NCBI RefSeq assembly: GCF_022605165.1
Contig: NC_063070.1
Span: 1,674,001-1,738,000 of the forward strand
DNA: 64,000 nt
Reading direction: 5' to 3'
From: Purpureocillium takamizusanense
Lineage: Eukaryota > Ascomycota > Sordariomycetes > Hypocreales > Ophiocordycipitaceae
In this document: positions 11,754 through 22,993 of the stretch, one piece after another
Layout of the letters: each line of letters opens with the position of its first letter
Numbering within the stretch: the stretch's first letter is position 1
Position numbers and translations under genes: made by a program
Notes under the pieces: generated by a model
Told to the model about the DNA's origin: nothing
Databases searched by the model: none
The model's input: only the letters and a program-made list of their open reading frames with translations

Positions 11754-13444
11754 TTACAGGCGGTACCTAAACCCTCTCATGCTCCAATCAGTGACGTCTT
11801 GGTGGTCCTCGGGCCGAAGTTGGGCTTCCGCTACAGCCAATACAATGTCCTTGCTGTCGACGGGCGTTGGCACCGTTCCGTTCGCCAGTGTGCCAGCTGC
11901 CCCAGCACTGCCCTCGTACCCCTCCATTCTTATTCTTCTCGCATTTAGCCGCTGAAGGTAGCACCTCAGCACAAGTGTGAGTATGGCCACGAGCGCGTAG
12001 CAGACCATGATGGCGCCGAAGGCCGTCGCATAGGTCGGGTCTTCTTCCCTGCGGAACAACAGGGGGCCTGCGATATTGCCCGTGCAGTAGGCGACGAAGA
12101 GCATGGCCGTGATGGTCATCTTTTTGGTGACGCCGCGATAGTTGGACGATACCATGGCCATGATGAGTGGCAAAGATGCCGGTCCGGTTGACAGAAGAAA
12201 GTAGGCGAAAAGCTGAACGCCGTGAGGGACCCTATCGCGGCAGAAGATGACGGCGGCGCCAACCACGCACGGCATAACTACAGCGATGACCAGTAAACAG
12301 TTAAGGGTGCGGAAGCGACCTGCCAGATATCCGGTGCCGTATATCGTCACGGCACTAAGTATGGAGTATGGCAAATTAATGAGCGTCGACTGAAGGTTGT
12401 TGAAGCCAAAGGACTGTATAACGATGTTGGAGAAGCTCTGTGTGCTGCCGTTGGGGATCTGCGTGAGCAGCGCTATGGGGAAGATGAGCCATGTCTTGGG
12501 GTCGACAAGGCACTCAATAACCTGACTGCGCTGCCAACGAGCGTTCTCAGACGTGCCCATGCCCGCAACCACGACGCGACCAGCCGCCAGCCGTCTCTCC
12601 CTCGGCGTGAGAAACCGCGCTTTGGAGATAGTATCTGGGAGTAGCAGGAACACAGGTATCGCCCAAACCAGAGTCATGATACCAAGGATGATGTACATCC
12701 AACGCCAGGGGCTGAGGGGGCCGTCGGCATGGCCGATGCCAAACGCAAGAAGGCTGGATATGATGCCGCCGATGGCATTGCCCGCGAACCAGATTCCTAC
12801 CCGGCTGGGAATCTCATCGCGGGTGTACCAGGTTGATGTGAGATACATGAAGGTCGGGCTGACGGTGGCCTCGGCGACGCCAAGCAAGAAGCGGGCAGCC
12901 ACGAGCCCACCAAAGCTACTGCAGGCAGCGGTGAGGCCGACAACCGTGCCCCAGAAGAGCGTGTTGGCCGCTAGATACTTGGCTGTGGGGAGGCGCGCGA
13001 TGAGGATGCTTGTGGGATATGTCCACATCAGATAGCCAAAGTAGAAAGCGCTGCTGACCCAACTGTACTGCTGGCCTTTGAGGTGCTGTTCCATGTCTCT
13101 CGATGAGCCCATGATCAAGATGCGGGAGAGCCAAGAACGCTGTAGGTACGTACATTGTCTTCACGAAGACCAAAGACGGCGGCGCTGGATAGGACGACCT
13201 TGTCCATGAAGTTGAGCATGTACGTGACGAAGAGCAGTGGTATGATTGTGTAGTCAATCTTCTTCAGCACGGCTCGCGCCAGCTCAGCGTCCGGGCCTGC
13301 GGAGCTAGAGCGGGTGCTGGCCGGCTCTGAAGGGGCTTCCATGGTGTCGTGGGTGAGAAGCGGCCTGGTAGCAGGGTCAGACGAGGTGCCATCGACAATG
13401 CCGTCGTCGCTCGAGACGAGCCCGAGATCAGGAGCCCTCATCAA
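11754..13444 (-). CDS. MFS transporter, anion:cation symporter (Dal5/Tna1-like) family
   Basis: Two exons, 13444-13154 and 13085-11754, separated by a 68-nt intron (donor GTACGT, acceptor GAACAG). The product is 540 residues. The join gives GLREDN-HLKGQQYSWVSSAF followed by YFGYL, the usual loop and second helix of fungal allantoate/pantothenate/nicotinate-type permeases. About twelve hydrophobic helices are seen after a roughly 60-residue hydrophilic N-terminus. The C-terminal tail is cytosolic-like. Substrates in this family are small organic anions and vitamins, but the sequence does not say which. A second MFS gene on the same strand lies 383 bp upstream and belongs to a different family, so the pair is unlikely to be a tandem duplicate. 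Confidence 0.88.
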
Positions 13445-13827
13445 TGGGCAACGGCGAGATCAATGCGCCGCGTCAGTGACTTGCCGACAATTGCTCAAGT
13501 CAAGACCCAAGACGCCGATGTATTTCTGATCATCATTCACGAATGGGTAGCTCCGACGTCAATCAGCCGCGGCTTTGTGGAGAGGGCGTGTTTCTGTGAT
13601 GAACCACCGCATGAAAAACACCCGCGTGGTGATGAAAATGTGAAGTAGGAGTGATCCATCATTGCACTGGCGGCGCGTCAAGCCAGGGGCGCCTGCAGGT
13701 GTGGGGCAAATGCAGAAGACGGCAACACACACGCCTTCCCTATCTATACTGTACTAATGTTCCAACCCTGTCTACTACAGAATAATAGTGCCGCGTGACC
13801 TTGATTGACACCAAACTAGACGAGTCC
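13445..13827. other. Intergenic region between two MFS genes
   Basis: 383 bp comprising the promoter of the ACS-type transporter and the 3' end of the DHA2-type transporter. No gene or repeat was recognised. Confidence 0.55.
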
Positions 13828-15770
13828 TTATTGTGTGACTTGAGTCGCAATCTCGCGCTCGTTGCCCAGTCCGAGAGCCGGTTCTTGCTGCTCTTTGTGC
13901 AAGTGGTGGCCCCGGATCAAAAGACCGGTGAGCATAGCCACGGCAGACATGACGGTGTACTACAACCCCTGAGTTAGTATCTGCGAGACGGGCAGGCTTC
14001 TTCGATGCTACACTACACGGCTGCTCACCATGATCCACATAGACCTCATGGCGTCGTAGTACGCCGTCCTGACTGCGAGCTGCTGCATAGGGGCCAGCGT
14101 CCTGACCAGCTCCACGTTCGCAGACGCGGTCGCCCCGTCGAACCGCGCGGCAAGTTCGTCGCCGACTTTCCGCATCAGTAGCTCCCGCTTACCATTCATC
14201 TCATTCTGGAAAATGACGCCGCCAATGACAACGGAAATGGCCGTCGATATGGTCCTCGTGAACCCCATGGTAGTCGTGGCGGCGGCTACGTCGCGAGACG
14301 GCACGACGGCTTGCACGGCGAGCAGCGGGCCCTCAAAGTTCATGCCCGCGCCGACGCCGCCAATGATCTGGAAGCCCACGAGCCGGGCCCAGTTCTTGTC
14401 CATGCCTACGTCAATGAGCAGGCCGACGCCGAGCGTCATGGCCGTCGTGCCACAGTACACGGCGGGCATGTACTTGCCGGTCCTTTGGATGAAGACACCC
14501 GTCAGCGCCGCCGAGAGACTAGAAGAGAGTATGTACGGCAGCAGGTACACGCCAGACGTCAACGGACCGGCTAGTAGAACCGACTGAAAGTACATGGGCA
14601 GGTAATACGCCACGCCGAGGAACACAAACGCATGGAAGAAGCAGAGGCCGTATGCTGCTGCAGACGACACCGTGCGGAAGAGGTGAATAGGCATGACGGG
14701 GTAGACGGCGAGCTTCCACTCGTTGAGCACGAAAAGGCCGCCCGTGAGGAACCCGAAGACTATAAGGCATATGACGGTGGCGGAGTGCCATGGCTCGTAC
14801 ACCCCGCCGAAGTAGAGGCCGAGGAGGAGCATGAGTGAGCCTCCCACGGCAAGGAGACTGCCCGTCCAGTCGATTGCGGCGAGACCCGCGCGTAGCGGCG
14901 TTCTCGGTGAAAAGAGCTTCAGGGTGAAGCAGAGGAGGAGAAACGCCGCGCCGGTAATGGGGACTATAAAAGCGGTTAGGTCGGGTCAAAGGGGCCCATC
15001 GGACGGCGGAGGAACTTGCGATTGATCCAAAAGCACCATCTCCAGCTGCATCGGTCAGTGGACACGGTCGAGGAGAAGACGAGGAGACACAGGACATGGA
15101 GTTTTTAGCCGGCTCACGTCAGTCTACTCGTAAACACCCCTCCCATAACGGGCCCCACGCCACTGGCAACGGCCCAGACAACAGACGTGAGGCCATAGTA
15201 CAAGCCGCGGTCCCTGGGCGGGAACATGTCGGCTATGCAGATGTTGACCATGGTCGTGAGGCCCGCCGCGCCTACACCCTGGACGGCCCTCCCGGCGACG
15301 AAGGACCCGAGACCAGAGTCGACCGCGGCACAAATCAGGCTTCCCGCGAAGAAGACGGCGCAGGCAGCCAGGATCACGGGCCGGCGGCCCCAGATGTCCG
15401 ACAGGCCGCCCCAAGTGGGCGTGCTGGCGGTGTGGGCGAGGATGAAGCTGGTGCCGACCCAGGTGTAGCCCGAGTTGGAGGCGAAGAGGCCGGCAATGGA
15501 GGGCAAGGCGGTAGTGATGATTGTGACGTCGAGGGCGGACACGAAGACGCACGCGCAGAGGCAGGCCATGACTGTCGCGGTCTGGGCGTTGGAGAGCTTG
15601 CGGGACTGCCCGACGGTGATGCCGGGGGGCACCTCGGCGGCAGGCGTGGTGCCCTCATGGCTGCGGCTCAAGGAGGGGAGGGATACCTGCTCGACAATGT
15701 CATCGCGACCGCGGGCGGTGGACGTCTGGCTTGTGGTGCGCGACATGGCTGACAGCAGGACCGGATCCAC
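13828..15770 (-). CDS. MFS multidrug-type transporter (DHA2-like, 14 TM)
   Basis: Four exons: 15770-15118, 15045-15020, 14963-14029 and 13959-13828, giving 581 residues (573 if the Met at 15746 is used). The second exon is only 26 nt and encodes the WRWCFWIN motif typical of the sixth-helix region of DHA2 drug:H+ antiporters. The intron after it (14964-15019) starts with GC (GCAAGT) and ends TATAG, a GC-AG intron. The other two introns are 72 and 69 nt with GTGAGC donors. Motif A appears as GGLSDIWGRRPVIL, and an early SALDVTIITTALPSIA motif is present. The short last exon supplies the cytosolic tail ending QVTQ. The family exports drugs or fungal metabolites; the substrate is unknown. Confidence 0.9.
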
Positions 15771-16771
15771 GGGGGGGGAGGGATGTGATACGCGTATTCA
15801 GAAGAAGAGCAGCACAATGAATGGGCACGGCATCGTTCCAGTGTTGCAGAGGAAGTCGGGGCTCAGTGAGCTGCTTTTATACTCCTCTTGCTGGCCATGT
15901 CCGTCGGCTTTCCCACTAATACCGCAGCTTGTGTATGCTCGTTCGACATCAGGGCGTGAGCGGTTGAGAGTCGAGTCGAGTCGGGTCGGTGTGAGTGTCG
16001 CGTCGTCGGAGGTCGGGTCGGGAAAGTGGGGCTCGAGCAGCACAGCCGGGTGTTCCCCACTGCGGATTTGCGGGCAGCTGAACGAGGTGAGGCCATGCCC
16101 CAGACTCCACGTTCCCGCCTTGTCCCTCTTTTACCCTCCAGCGCGCGCGGCCTGGTTCTTTGGTGTGCTTGAAGACGGCGAGATGACTACCTCTCACCGC
16201 GCAATGGGGCCCGTAGAAACAGGGAAAGCACAGTGAAAGATATCTGACGCGCCGCCAAGTCTTCTAGGAGATGCGTAGTGATTTACGCCCGCGAAAATGC
16301 TTCCTCGAAATCCTCAAGCAGAGCTGGTCCACTAACTAACGTTACCTATGTACTACCCCTCGGCGTTTGTTTGTTTGTCGCTGCACGACCACCTTGACAC
16401 CCCACCAACAGCAGCGGCGCGCACACACAAGCGCCGCAGGCTGCTGCGCTCCGTTCCAAGCAGCATCGAACCGCCCGCAGTAACCCTCCCCATTCGCCAT
16501 CCTACGCGCGCCACAGGCACCATCGGGCCAAGCAGGCGCCGCTCCGCAGCGAATCGCGACCCGCGACGGGGTTCCTGCAGCAGAGGCTACGGGCGCGGGA
16601 GCGACACGATCCATGAGATGTATGTCGTGAGCACCCTGACAAGCTCGACGATACCCTTTTTTATCTCATCGCCTGCCCCCCTTCCCGGAGCTGTGTTGAG
16701 ACTCGAGAGTCTCCCTCGAGTGTCTGTTCTCATGGTCAGGCCCTGACACATGTGCACTCGATGACGCCGCA
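15771..16771. other. Divergent promoter region, DHA2 transporter and lipase-domain gene
   Basis: One kilobase between two divergent start codons. A TCGAG/TCGGG-rich repeat tract lies near 15966-16020. Several in-frame ORFs occur, but they lack domains and overlap on both strands. Confidence 0.55.
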
Positions 16772-18745
16772 ATGGACTTTCTCTTTGGGCGCAAGACCGG
16801 CGGCAAGGGACGACGGCCCGCCAGCCTCAAGCGGCCGTCGCTATCTGACCCCCCCAACGTCTACTACAGCGCTGCTCCTCCGCCGCCTGCGCTCCCCAAC
16901 CGCCCCGCGACATCGACCGGTAGCACCATAGCGTTGTACTCTCATATGCCCGGTGAGAGTCCGTATACGAACCCCGTTGCCGCATACACCCAGCAACAGT
17001 TCCCTCCCTGGTCGGCCAATGGGTATGATCCGTCATCATGGGCGGGATCAGCTCCAGCTCCAGCTCCAGCCCACTACCAATGGCCCGTCGGTGAGAGCCA
17101 GGAGTATTACAACAACACGGCTGCATATCCTGGGCCCCCACAAGAAGCGCATCATGGCAGTGTGCAGAACCTGTCTGCTCATCCTCACCAGCACCCTGGC
17201 ACCTGGGCAACATCCATGGTCCATCTTCCTGTTCCAAGTTCCAGCGGCCCGCCTACCTCTCAGCAGAACGACATGGGTAGCCGCTTTGACGACCTGATGA
17301 CGCTGATAGACCGCGAGGGGTACGCCGGCGATGAGACGGATCTGTTTCTCCTGCAGCAACCGCAGCCTTCGCCGGGGAATCCTGATTCGGGGACGTCCGA
17401 TCGGCCCAGGTCAAGTCGTCGTACCTCCCCTCATGGCCACGCCCAGAGACCGAACAGCCGCCGCGGCGGGGAGAGGCGCCTCGACACGTCCGACGTCGCC
17501 GCCACCGTCCTCTCAGGCACCTACTTCTCCAAGGTTGATCTCTACGCCAACTCCCGTCTTCCGCTGGATCTCCCGCCGTTTGCTGTGTAAGTAATGACCG
17601 CACTCAACAACCCAACTTACCCAAACCCCCCCCCCCCCCAGATGGAGCCATGTCCCTCCTTTCCCCTCCACCATAAATGCCGGGAAGCTGACTTTCACAA
17701 CAGATACATGCCGACCTGGCCGCTCCTCTGCCTCGCCGCGCGCCACTCACAGCGCGTCTACTCCAAGCCCCGCGGCCCCGACCGGCTCACCCATATCCCA
17801 GCCGACTGGCTGTCCGGCACCAAGGCCATGACCGTCAGCTCCGTGCCCGCAGACCACGCCGGCGCCGTCGTCCTCGCCATCCGCGGTTCCGCTTCCTTCG
17901 CCGACTGGGCCGTCAACCTGCGCGTCGATCCCGCCCCGCTCGCTGGCTTCCTCGACGACGACGACGACGACTGCGGTGGCAACGCCTGTCACGCCGGTTT
18001 CCTCTCCGCCGCGCGCAGCATGGTCCGGCCCGTGGCTCGCCGCCTGCGCCGCCTCCTCGACGAGGACCCCTGCCGCGCCGCCTACAGCCTCATCCTCACC
18101 GGCCACTCGGCCGGCGGCGCCGTCGCCGCGCTCCTGTACATGCACATGATCGCCCGCTCCGCCAGCGCGCAGAGCGATCTCACCGCCCTCGCCAGCACGT
18201 TCAAGCGCGTCCACTGCGTCACGTTTGGCGCCCCGCCCGTCGCCCTGCTGCCGCTGCGCAAGCCTGACCGTGCCGACCTGCGCAAGAGCCTGTTCCTGAG
18301 CTTTGTCAACGAGGGCGACCCCGTCGCGCGTGCCGACAAGGAGTACGTCAAGAGCCTCCTCGAGCTGCTCGCCCGGCCGCCGCCGCCAGGCTTCGCAGCG
18401 CCACAGCGAGGAGCGCAGCAGCGAGGCTCTAGTGAATGGCCAGGCAGCAGAAGGCACGCCAAGGCAGCGTCCTCGGCCGCGGCGGCGCCCCTGTGGCCTG
18501 TGCCGCCTGTGACGCTCTGCAATGCAGGACGTCTCGTCGTGCTGCGCAGCGGCAGCCCGCGCAGCCCGCCGACGGACCGCAAGACGGTCAAAGAACGCCT
18601 CGCCGAGGGCGTCGTGGCCGCAAAGTGCACGCCTGAGCAATTAGGCCGCGTCATCTGGGGGGATCCAGTTTGCCACCTCATGAGTTTGTATGCAGCGCGA
18701 ATTGAGGTTCTGGCCGTTGGTGCGGTCACGGCCAAGCGTCGATAA
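16772..18745 (+). CDS. Lipase class 3 domain protein with long disordered N-terminus
   Basis: Two exons, 16772-17586 and 17704-18745, with a 117-nt intron (donor GTAAGT, acceptor CAACAG); 618 residues. The first 230 residues are rich in Pro, Ser, Gln and Tyr and look disordered. The second exon encodes a class 3 (fungal lipase-like) alpha/beta hydrolase: VVLAIRGSASFADWAVNL near the oxyanion region, the elbow GHSAGGAVAALLY with the Ser nucleophile, SFVNEGDPVARAD with the likely catalytic Asp, and WGDPVCHLMSLYAARIEV with the His. A run of six Asp lies between the first strand and the elbow. No signal peptide is present, so an intracellular enzyme is likely. A 14-nt poly-C tract inside the intron (17626-17639) precedes a decoy CAG that would give the wrong frame. 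The substrate is not known. Confidence 0.88.
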
Positions 18746-19365
18746 TGTGCTTGCAGTCGCTGTTGTTGGCTGATCGCGGTGAAACGATTGTTTATTGGGC
18801 ATCGGCGGGCGTCCGAACGCATGACGAGAATACGAAGATACCCATAGTGTGAATACATAAAGTATTCAGTACCGCTTGATTTAAATATAATCTTAAGCTG
18901 TTTGTGTTACTAACGATACGTAAGGGTGGCCGAGAACATTGACTGGGTAGAAAGTAGGGGAAATGCTGCTTGCATTGTCTATAGAAGGCTATATATATAT
19001 ATATATATCCTGCAGAGGTCGCCACGCACTTCTTCCAACAAATCCGGGCGCGAGACATTGCCGCAGATTTCCACGCCCCCAAGCACTAAAAACAAAATGA
19101 GAGTCCGTTTGAGACGAGTTCCTGGCACCAATGTGGCCCAACACAAACTCCAGACCTCGCCCGCTGATCCTGAAAATGACTTGCAAATATGTCCAGTCGC
19201 CTCGCACTAGGTGCGGAAGCAGTGGTGGCGGCGATTTAAAACCAGAGCAACAATGAGACCCATGGGCCTATACAAATACAGAGCGCTTCACTCCCCCTTC
19301 GAGCCAGTTGCCAAGGAAGTGATGACGCTGAGACACGGCTGCAGGCCGCAAGAGGGTGGCATGGC
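18746..19365. other. Convergent 3' intergenic region
   Basis: 620 bp between the stops of the lipase-domain gene and the leftward Zn2Cys6 gene. It contains an uninterrupted TA run at 18990-19008. No gene was recognised. Confidence 0.6.
18990..19008. repeat. TA dinucleotide microsatellite
   Basis: Nineteen bases of perfect alternating TA in the convergent 3' intergenic region. Confidence 0.95.
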
Positions 19366-21585
19366 CTATCTCATGGGCCCGAACCCAAGTTCGCCGTTCA
19401 TCGAGCCCATCGTCATCATCGTGCCGCTGGCGTCTGAATCTGTTCTTTGCAGATCATGGTATTCGCCCACAGCCTGTAGCTGCGGCTGGACATGGAAACT
19501 GTTTTGTCGCAAGCGGAAGTTGATCGCGTGCGACTGGGACATGGAAGGCGAGCTAGTGGGTTGGTTCCGTATGCTCTGTGACATTCTTTCGACATGCGAC
19601 ATGGGTTCATGGCCGTGATTCAGATGTTGATGGTGCTGTGCTTGTGGTGCGTTTAGCGAGGCAGATTGGGACGGATTGCCCAGCGGGCTCATGACCATCT
19701 CTGACATGGGCGTGCAGGCGAATCCATTCATGTTGTGTGGGTACTCCATGCTGGGCGACATGATGCTGGGTGAGCTGACAAAGGACCCATTCATGTCCGA
19801 TGATCCATGCTGGGCCATAGGTGGCGAGCCACTTGAGGTGTTCGAGTTGGATGCAGATTCCGGCGTGTTGCCGTTCATCTTGTCATATTCCTCAACAGAA
19901 AATTTGCGGTCGAAGTCGGCCCCACCCATCGACATGTGCATCTGACTCGGCGGCTGGGCCATGCCAGCGTTGCCGAAGCCGTCAAAGATGTCGATGTTGG
20001 CGAGATTCGAGTTCTCGGGAGCATTTTGCAGCATTGGGTTGGTGATTCGGGGGAGAACCTCGCTCATCTTATTCATCAGCAGCGGCAAGAAGCGATGGTC
20101 GCCGTTGCGGGACATGGCAATCATGGAGATGACTTGGTTCAGGTGCTCTCGGGGGCCGACTGAGAAGGGGTCCCGCGAGGGGGGCTGCATAGAAAGATAC
20201 TCCGTCATGGACGACGTCATCTCAACCAGTTTCTCGATCTGCAATTCCGTTAATCAAGGCCTCCATAGCACCAAAAAAAGTTTGAACATACCAGACCGGG
20301 TCCCAGGAGATCGATCTGCACCGGAAATTGCGACGCCATGCTCACCAGGAGCTCCCTAGACATGTGCATAGGATATTGGAACGACATAGACTCGTCGCCA
20401 CTGCCGTTGACGACGCCACCGGTGAGTTGCCAGACGGTATTCTTCAACCACTGCTGATTGGTACGGATGTCGTTGAAGCTTGGATCTTGACAGATGTACG
20501 ACTGCACCAAGTCATTCAACTGTTTCTGGAGACCCCTCAGATACTGAGCGGACAAATGACCCTTGGTCTTGTTCCACACAGCGATGAACGAATCCTCAAA
20601 TGGCCTGTACAGGTTCACGAGAAGAATGAAACTGTTGAGCTGGTGCGCCTGCGGGTCACTCGGATCGTCGCCCAAAGTCGGCAGATTGATGGAGGCTTGC
20701 AGCGAGACAGGACGTTGTCGCTGAATGGCATAGGCGCTATCCTTCACGTCAGCAAGCCGTACTTGAGACACTGCCAAGTAACAGAAGTATAGCTGAAACT
20801 TACCGCTCGACAACAAAGAATAGCCAGTAGAGGCGGCGGCGGCGAGCAGCCTCGGTGGCATCAAACTGCATGTAGTACTCCTCCTTGTTCATGCCGATCA
20901 TGTGGATCATAGTCGTGGCCTCCCGCAGGTAGTACCACGCCCGATCATGCAGTTCCTGGCCGTAGTAGCAGCCAAAAATGAAAAAGTTGGTGGCAAGAGC
21001 ATTGAGCGTAATAGAGTCAAGGTACTCGTAGCCCTTGCGGACGCGAAGGACCTCTTCAAGAAGGAGCTGACTGGAGATGATGTTGGCACCAGGAACCATG
21101 TCGAGATTGTATGGATCACCGGGCGGCATCGACATGCCAGGCTGCAGCATGATGAAGGCGCATAGCGACGTCATGAGGCAGTATGCATCGCGGTTCTGCT
21201 CCATGTATAGGATTTGCTGCTCGATCTGACGACGGTCCAGGATGGGCGCCTGCGGGTACATGTTGTCGAAGAAGAAGTGAGCGCACTCCTTGACGAGCTC
21301 TCCCGTGAGGAGGCCGGGAGTCGGGCCCATGGACGGGTTCGTGGGAGGGCAAGGGATGCCGCTCATTCGATTTTGTACTTTGGCGGAGAGGCTCGTCTGC
21401 CGCTGCGTCTCCCTCAACTCGCTAATGACCTTCGCCCGCGAGCCCTTGGGCCCCTTCTTCTGAGGTATGGCATTGTAGGTGCAAGAGAGTTGTGCCGAAG
21501 AGCAATTTCTGCAAGGATTGATGCCATCGCACTTCACCTTGCGGCGGTGGCAGGCGTCGCAGGCCCGCTTCACTGCCTGGGTCAT
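19366..21585 (-). CDS. Zn2Cys6 transcription factor with fungal-specific TF domain
   Basis: Three exons, 21585-20804, 20736-20292 and 20238-19366, with introns of 67 and 53 nt; 699 residues. The binuclear zinc cluster is at the very N-terminus, C9-x2-C12-x6-C19-x5-C25-x2-C28-x6-C35, followed by a basic linker (QKKGPKGSRAKVISELRETQ). The middle-homology region spans roughly residues 110-420, with LYWLFFVVER at the first splice join leading into AYAIQRQRP. The C-terminal 290 residues are rich in Met, Ser, Gln and Asn, as in activation regions. I chose the Met at 21585 because it places the cluster close to the start like its relatives; an upstream in-frame Met at 21786 would add a Ser/Pro-rich leader. 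The regulated pathway is not evident, and no biosynthetic genes sit next to it. Confidence 0.88.
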
Positions 21586-21890
21586 GATTATGGACGCCGT
21601 GGTGACTGGTGATCGACAGTCGGTCGATGGCGAGGACGTGACGATATTCTGGTCAAGGAGTTCAAGTGACCCGAAGCTTGCGGCCCTAGGTCGCTGTCTC
21701 GGCGCAGAACTGACGATGGCAGCGGCAGTGGCAGTGGTGTGCTGAGGGATATCGATAGCAGCGCACAAGGCTGGGCGTATCGACAATTCAAACTCTGGGG
21801 AGATTGCGGGGGGATGGACGGCCGTGGCTCACGCTCGCGTGGCCGGGTAGTGTTGCAGAGAGGGCGGCGACAGCGGGCGTTGTGTGTGTG

Positions 21891-21908
21891 GCCTGCAGGC
21901 CTGCAGGC
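21891..21908. repeat. Perfect 18-bp palindrome
   Basis: GCCTGCAGGCCTGCAGGC is identical to its reverse complement. It lies about 306 bp upstream of the ATG of the leftward Zn2Cys6 gene. It could be a protein-binding site or simply sequence chance in GC-rich DNA. Confidence 0.9.
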
Positions 21909-22967
21909 GTTATTCGGCCCTTTCCAAGCAGGCCTGGACGCGGGGAAGAAGCGGTTTTGTCGGCCGAGTCCGGGGGTCGAGCAGGTCGATAAAAGGACCG
22001 TTGAAGGCCGACGGTGAAGCGACAACGGTGCAATACCCAGGGCGAATCGCTGCCAGGTGTCGTTGGCGGACGTTGTTGTTTTGCGCCGGTGATGAATGCA
22101 GAGTCGCACGTTCCGACGGTGGGCACGGAGAGGGATGGGGGATGGGGGAGGAGAAAGAGAAGAATGGGAAAGAGTGGACTCGTAGTGGGTTTTCGTCAGA
22201 CTGGGGGGGAACAGACAGCCGGGGGAAAGTCAGGGGAGCGGGATGCTTCCCAAGAGCACAATGGAACGACGGATGGAACAGGCAAGGCGGAGGCGCAGGG
22301 CAGGATGGCGAGTACCTTATTAGGGGACAGGCGAGCGCGGCGCCGGACTGGCCAGCTCGCACGGAGCAGCGAGCCAGATGTGGGAACGTCAGCGCGGGCG
22401 GTGCGAGCAGAAATTGGCGGGGAGGGGCCGCTGGGGGGTCCGGGGGGGGCGGTCCGCGACGCTGAGTGGCCCGCCCGGACTGTGGGAGGGCAGCCAGTGA
22501 TTGGACCGCCTGGCATGGCCTGGCCTGGCCTGGCTTGCCTGGCAAATACCTGGGTACCTACCTAGTACTTCGTACTCGGAGCCTGTGCTGGAAAGGTTGG
22601 GTGGTGCCTCAGGCGGTGGTGATGGTGGTGATGGTACCAAATGAGGTGGTGGGTAGCAGAGACAGGCGCCTTCGGGTGGTCGCACTTCAGCACTGTGGGG
22701 GCCGTCGATGTGTGGCCCGAGTGCTAGTGTAGATGGCTCGAGCGCTGCCAACGACACTGTATCTGACAAGCGTCATGCATCGCGCCTGGACAGTGCGCAG
22801 GCCATTCTTGGGGTTCCCGCTCTAACAGCGATACAGCCGGCGAGCCCGAGATGCCATCAGCCCAGGCCCGTCATCGCCTGCCCAGGCAACCTTCCATTTT
22901 ACGAGATGCCCAGGGACTCAGGCGCTCGCACAGCGTGAAAGTGAGGGCTCCGTACCGTACGAATCAC

Positions 22968-22993
22968 TACCTACCTAGGTATCAAGGTAGGTA
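22968..22993. repeat. Inverted repeat with 9-bp perfect arms
   Basis: Left arm TACCTACCT (22968-22976) and right arm AGGTAGGTA (22985-22993) are perfect complements around an 8-nt spacer. Two more copies of the arm lie within 420 bp, at 22555-22563 and 23033-23041, and another at 58098-58106. Confidence 0.9.

Noticed and set aside
17747..18640. A 297-codon minus-strand ORF
   Set aside because: Antisense shadow of the class 3 lipase domain; composition is Ala/Gly/Arg-rich without motifs.
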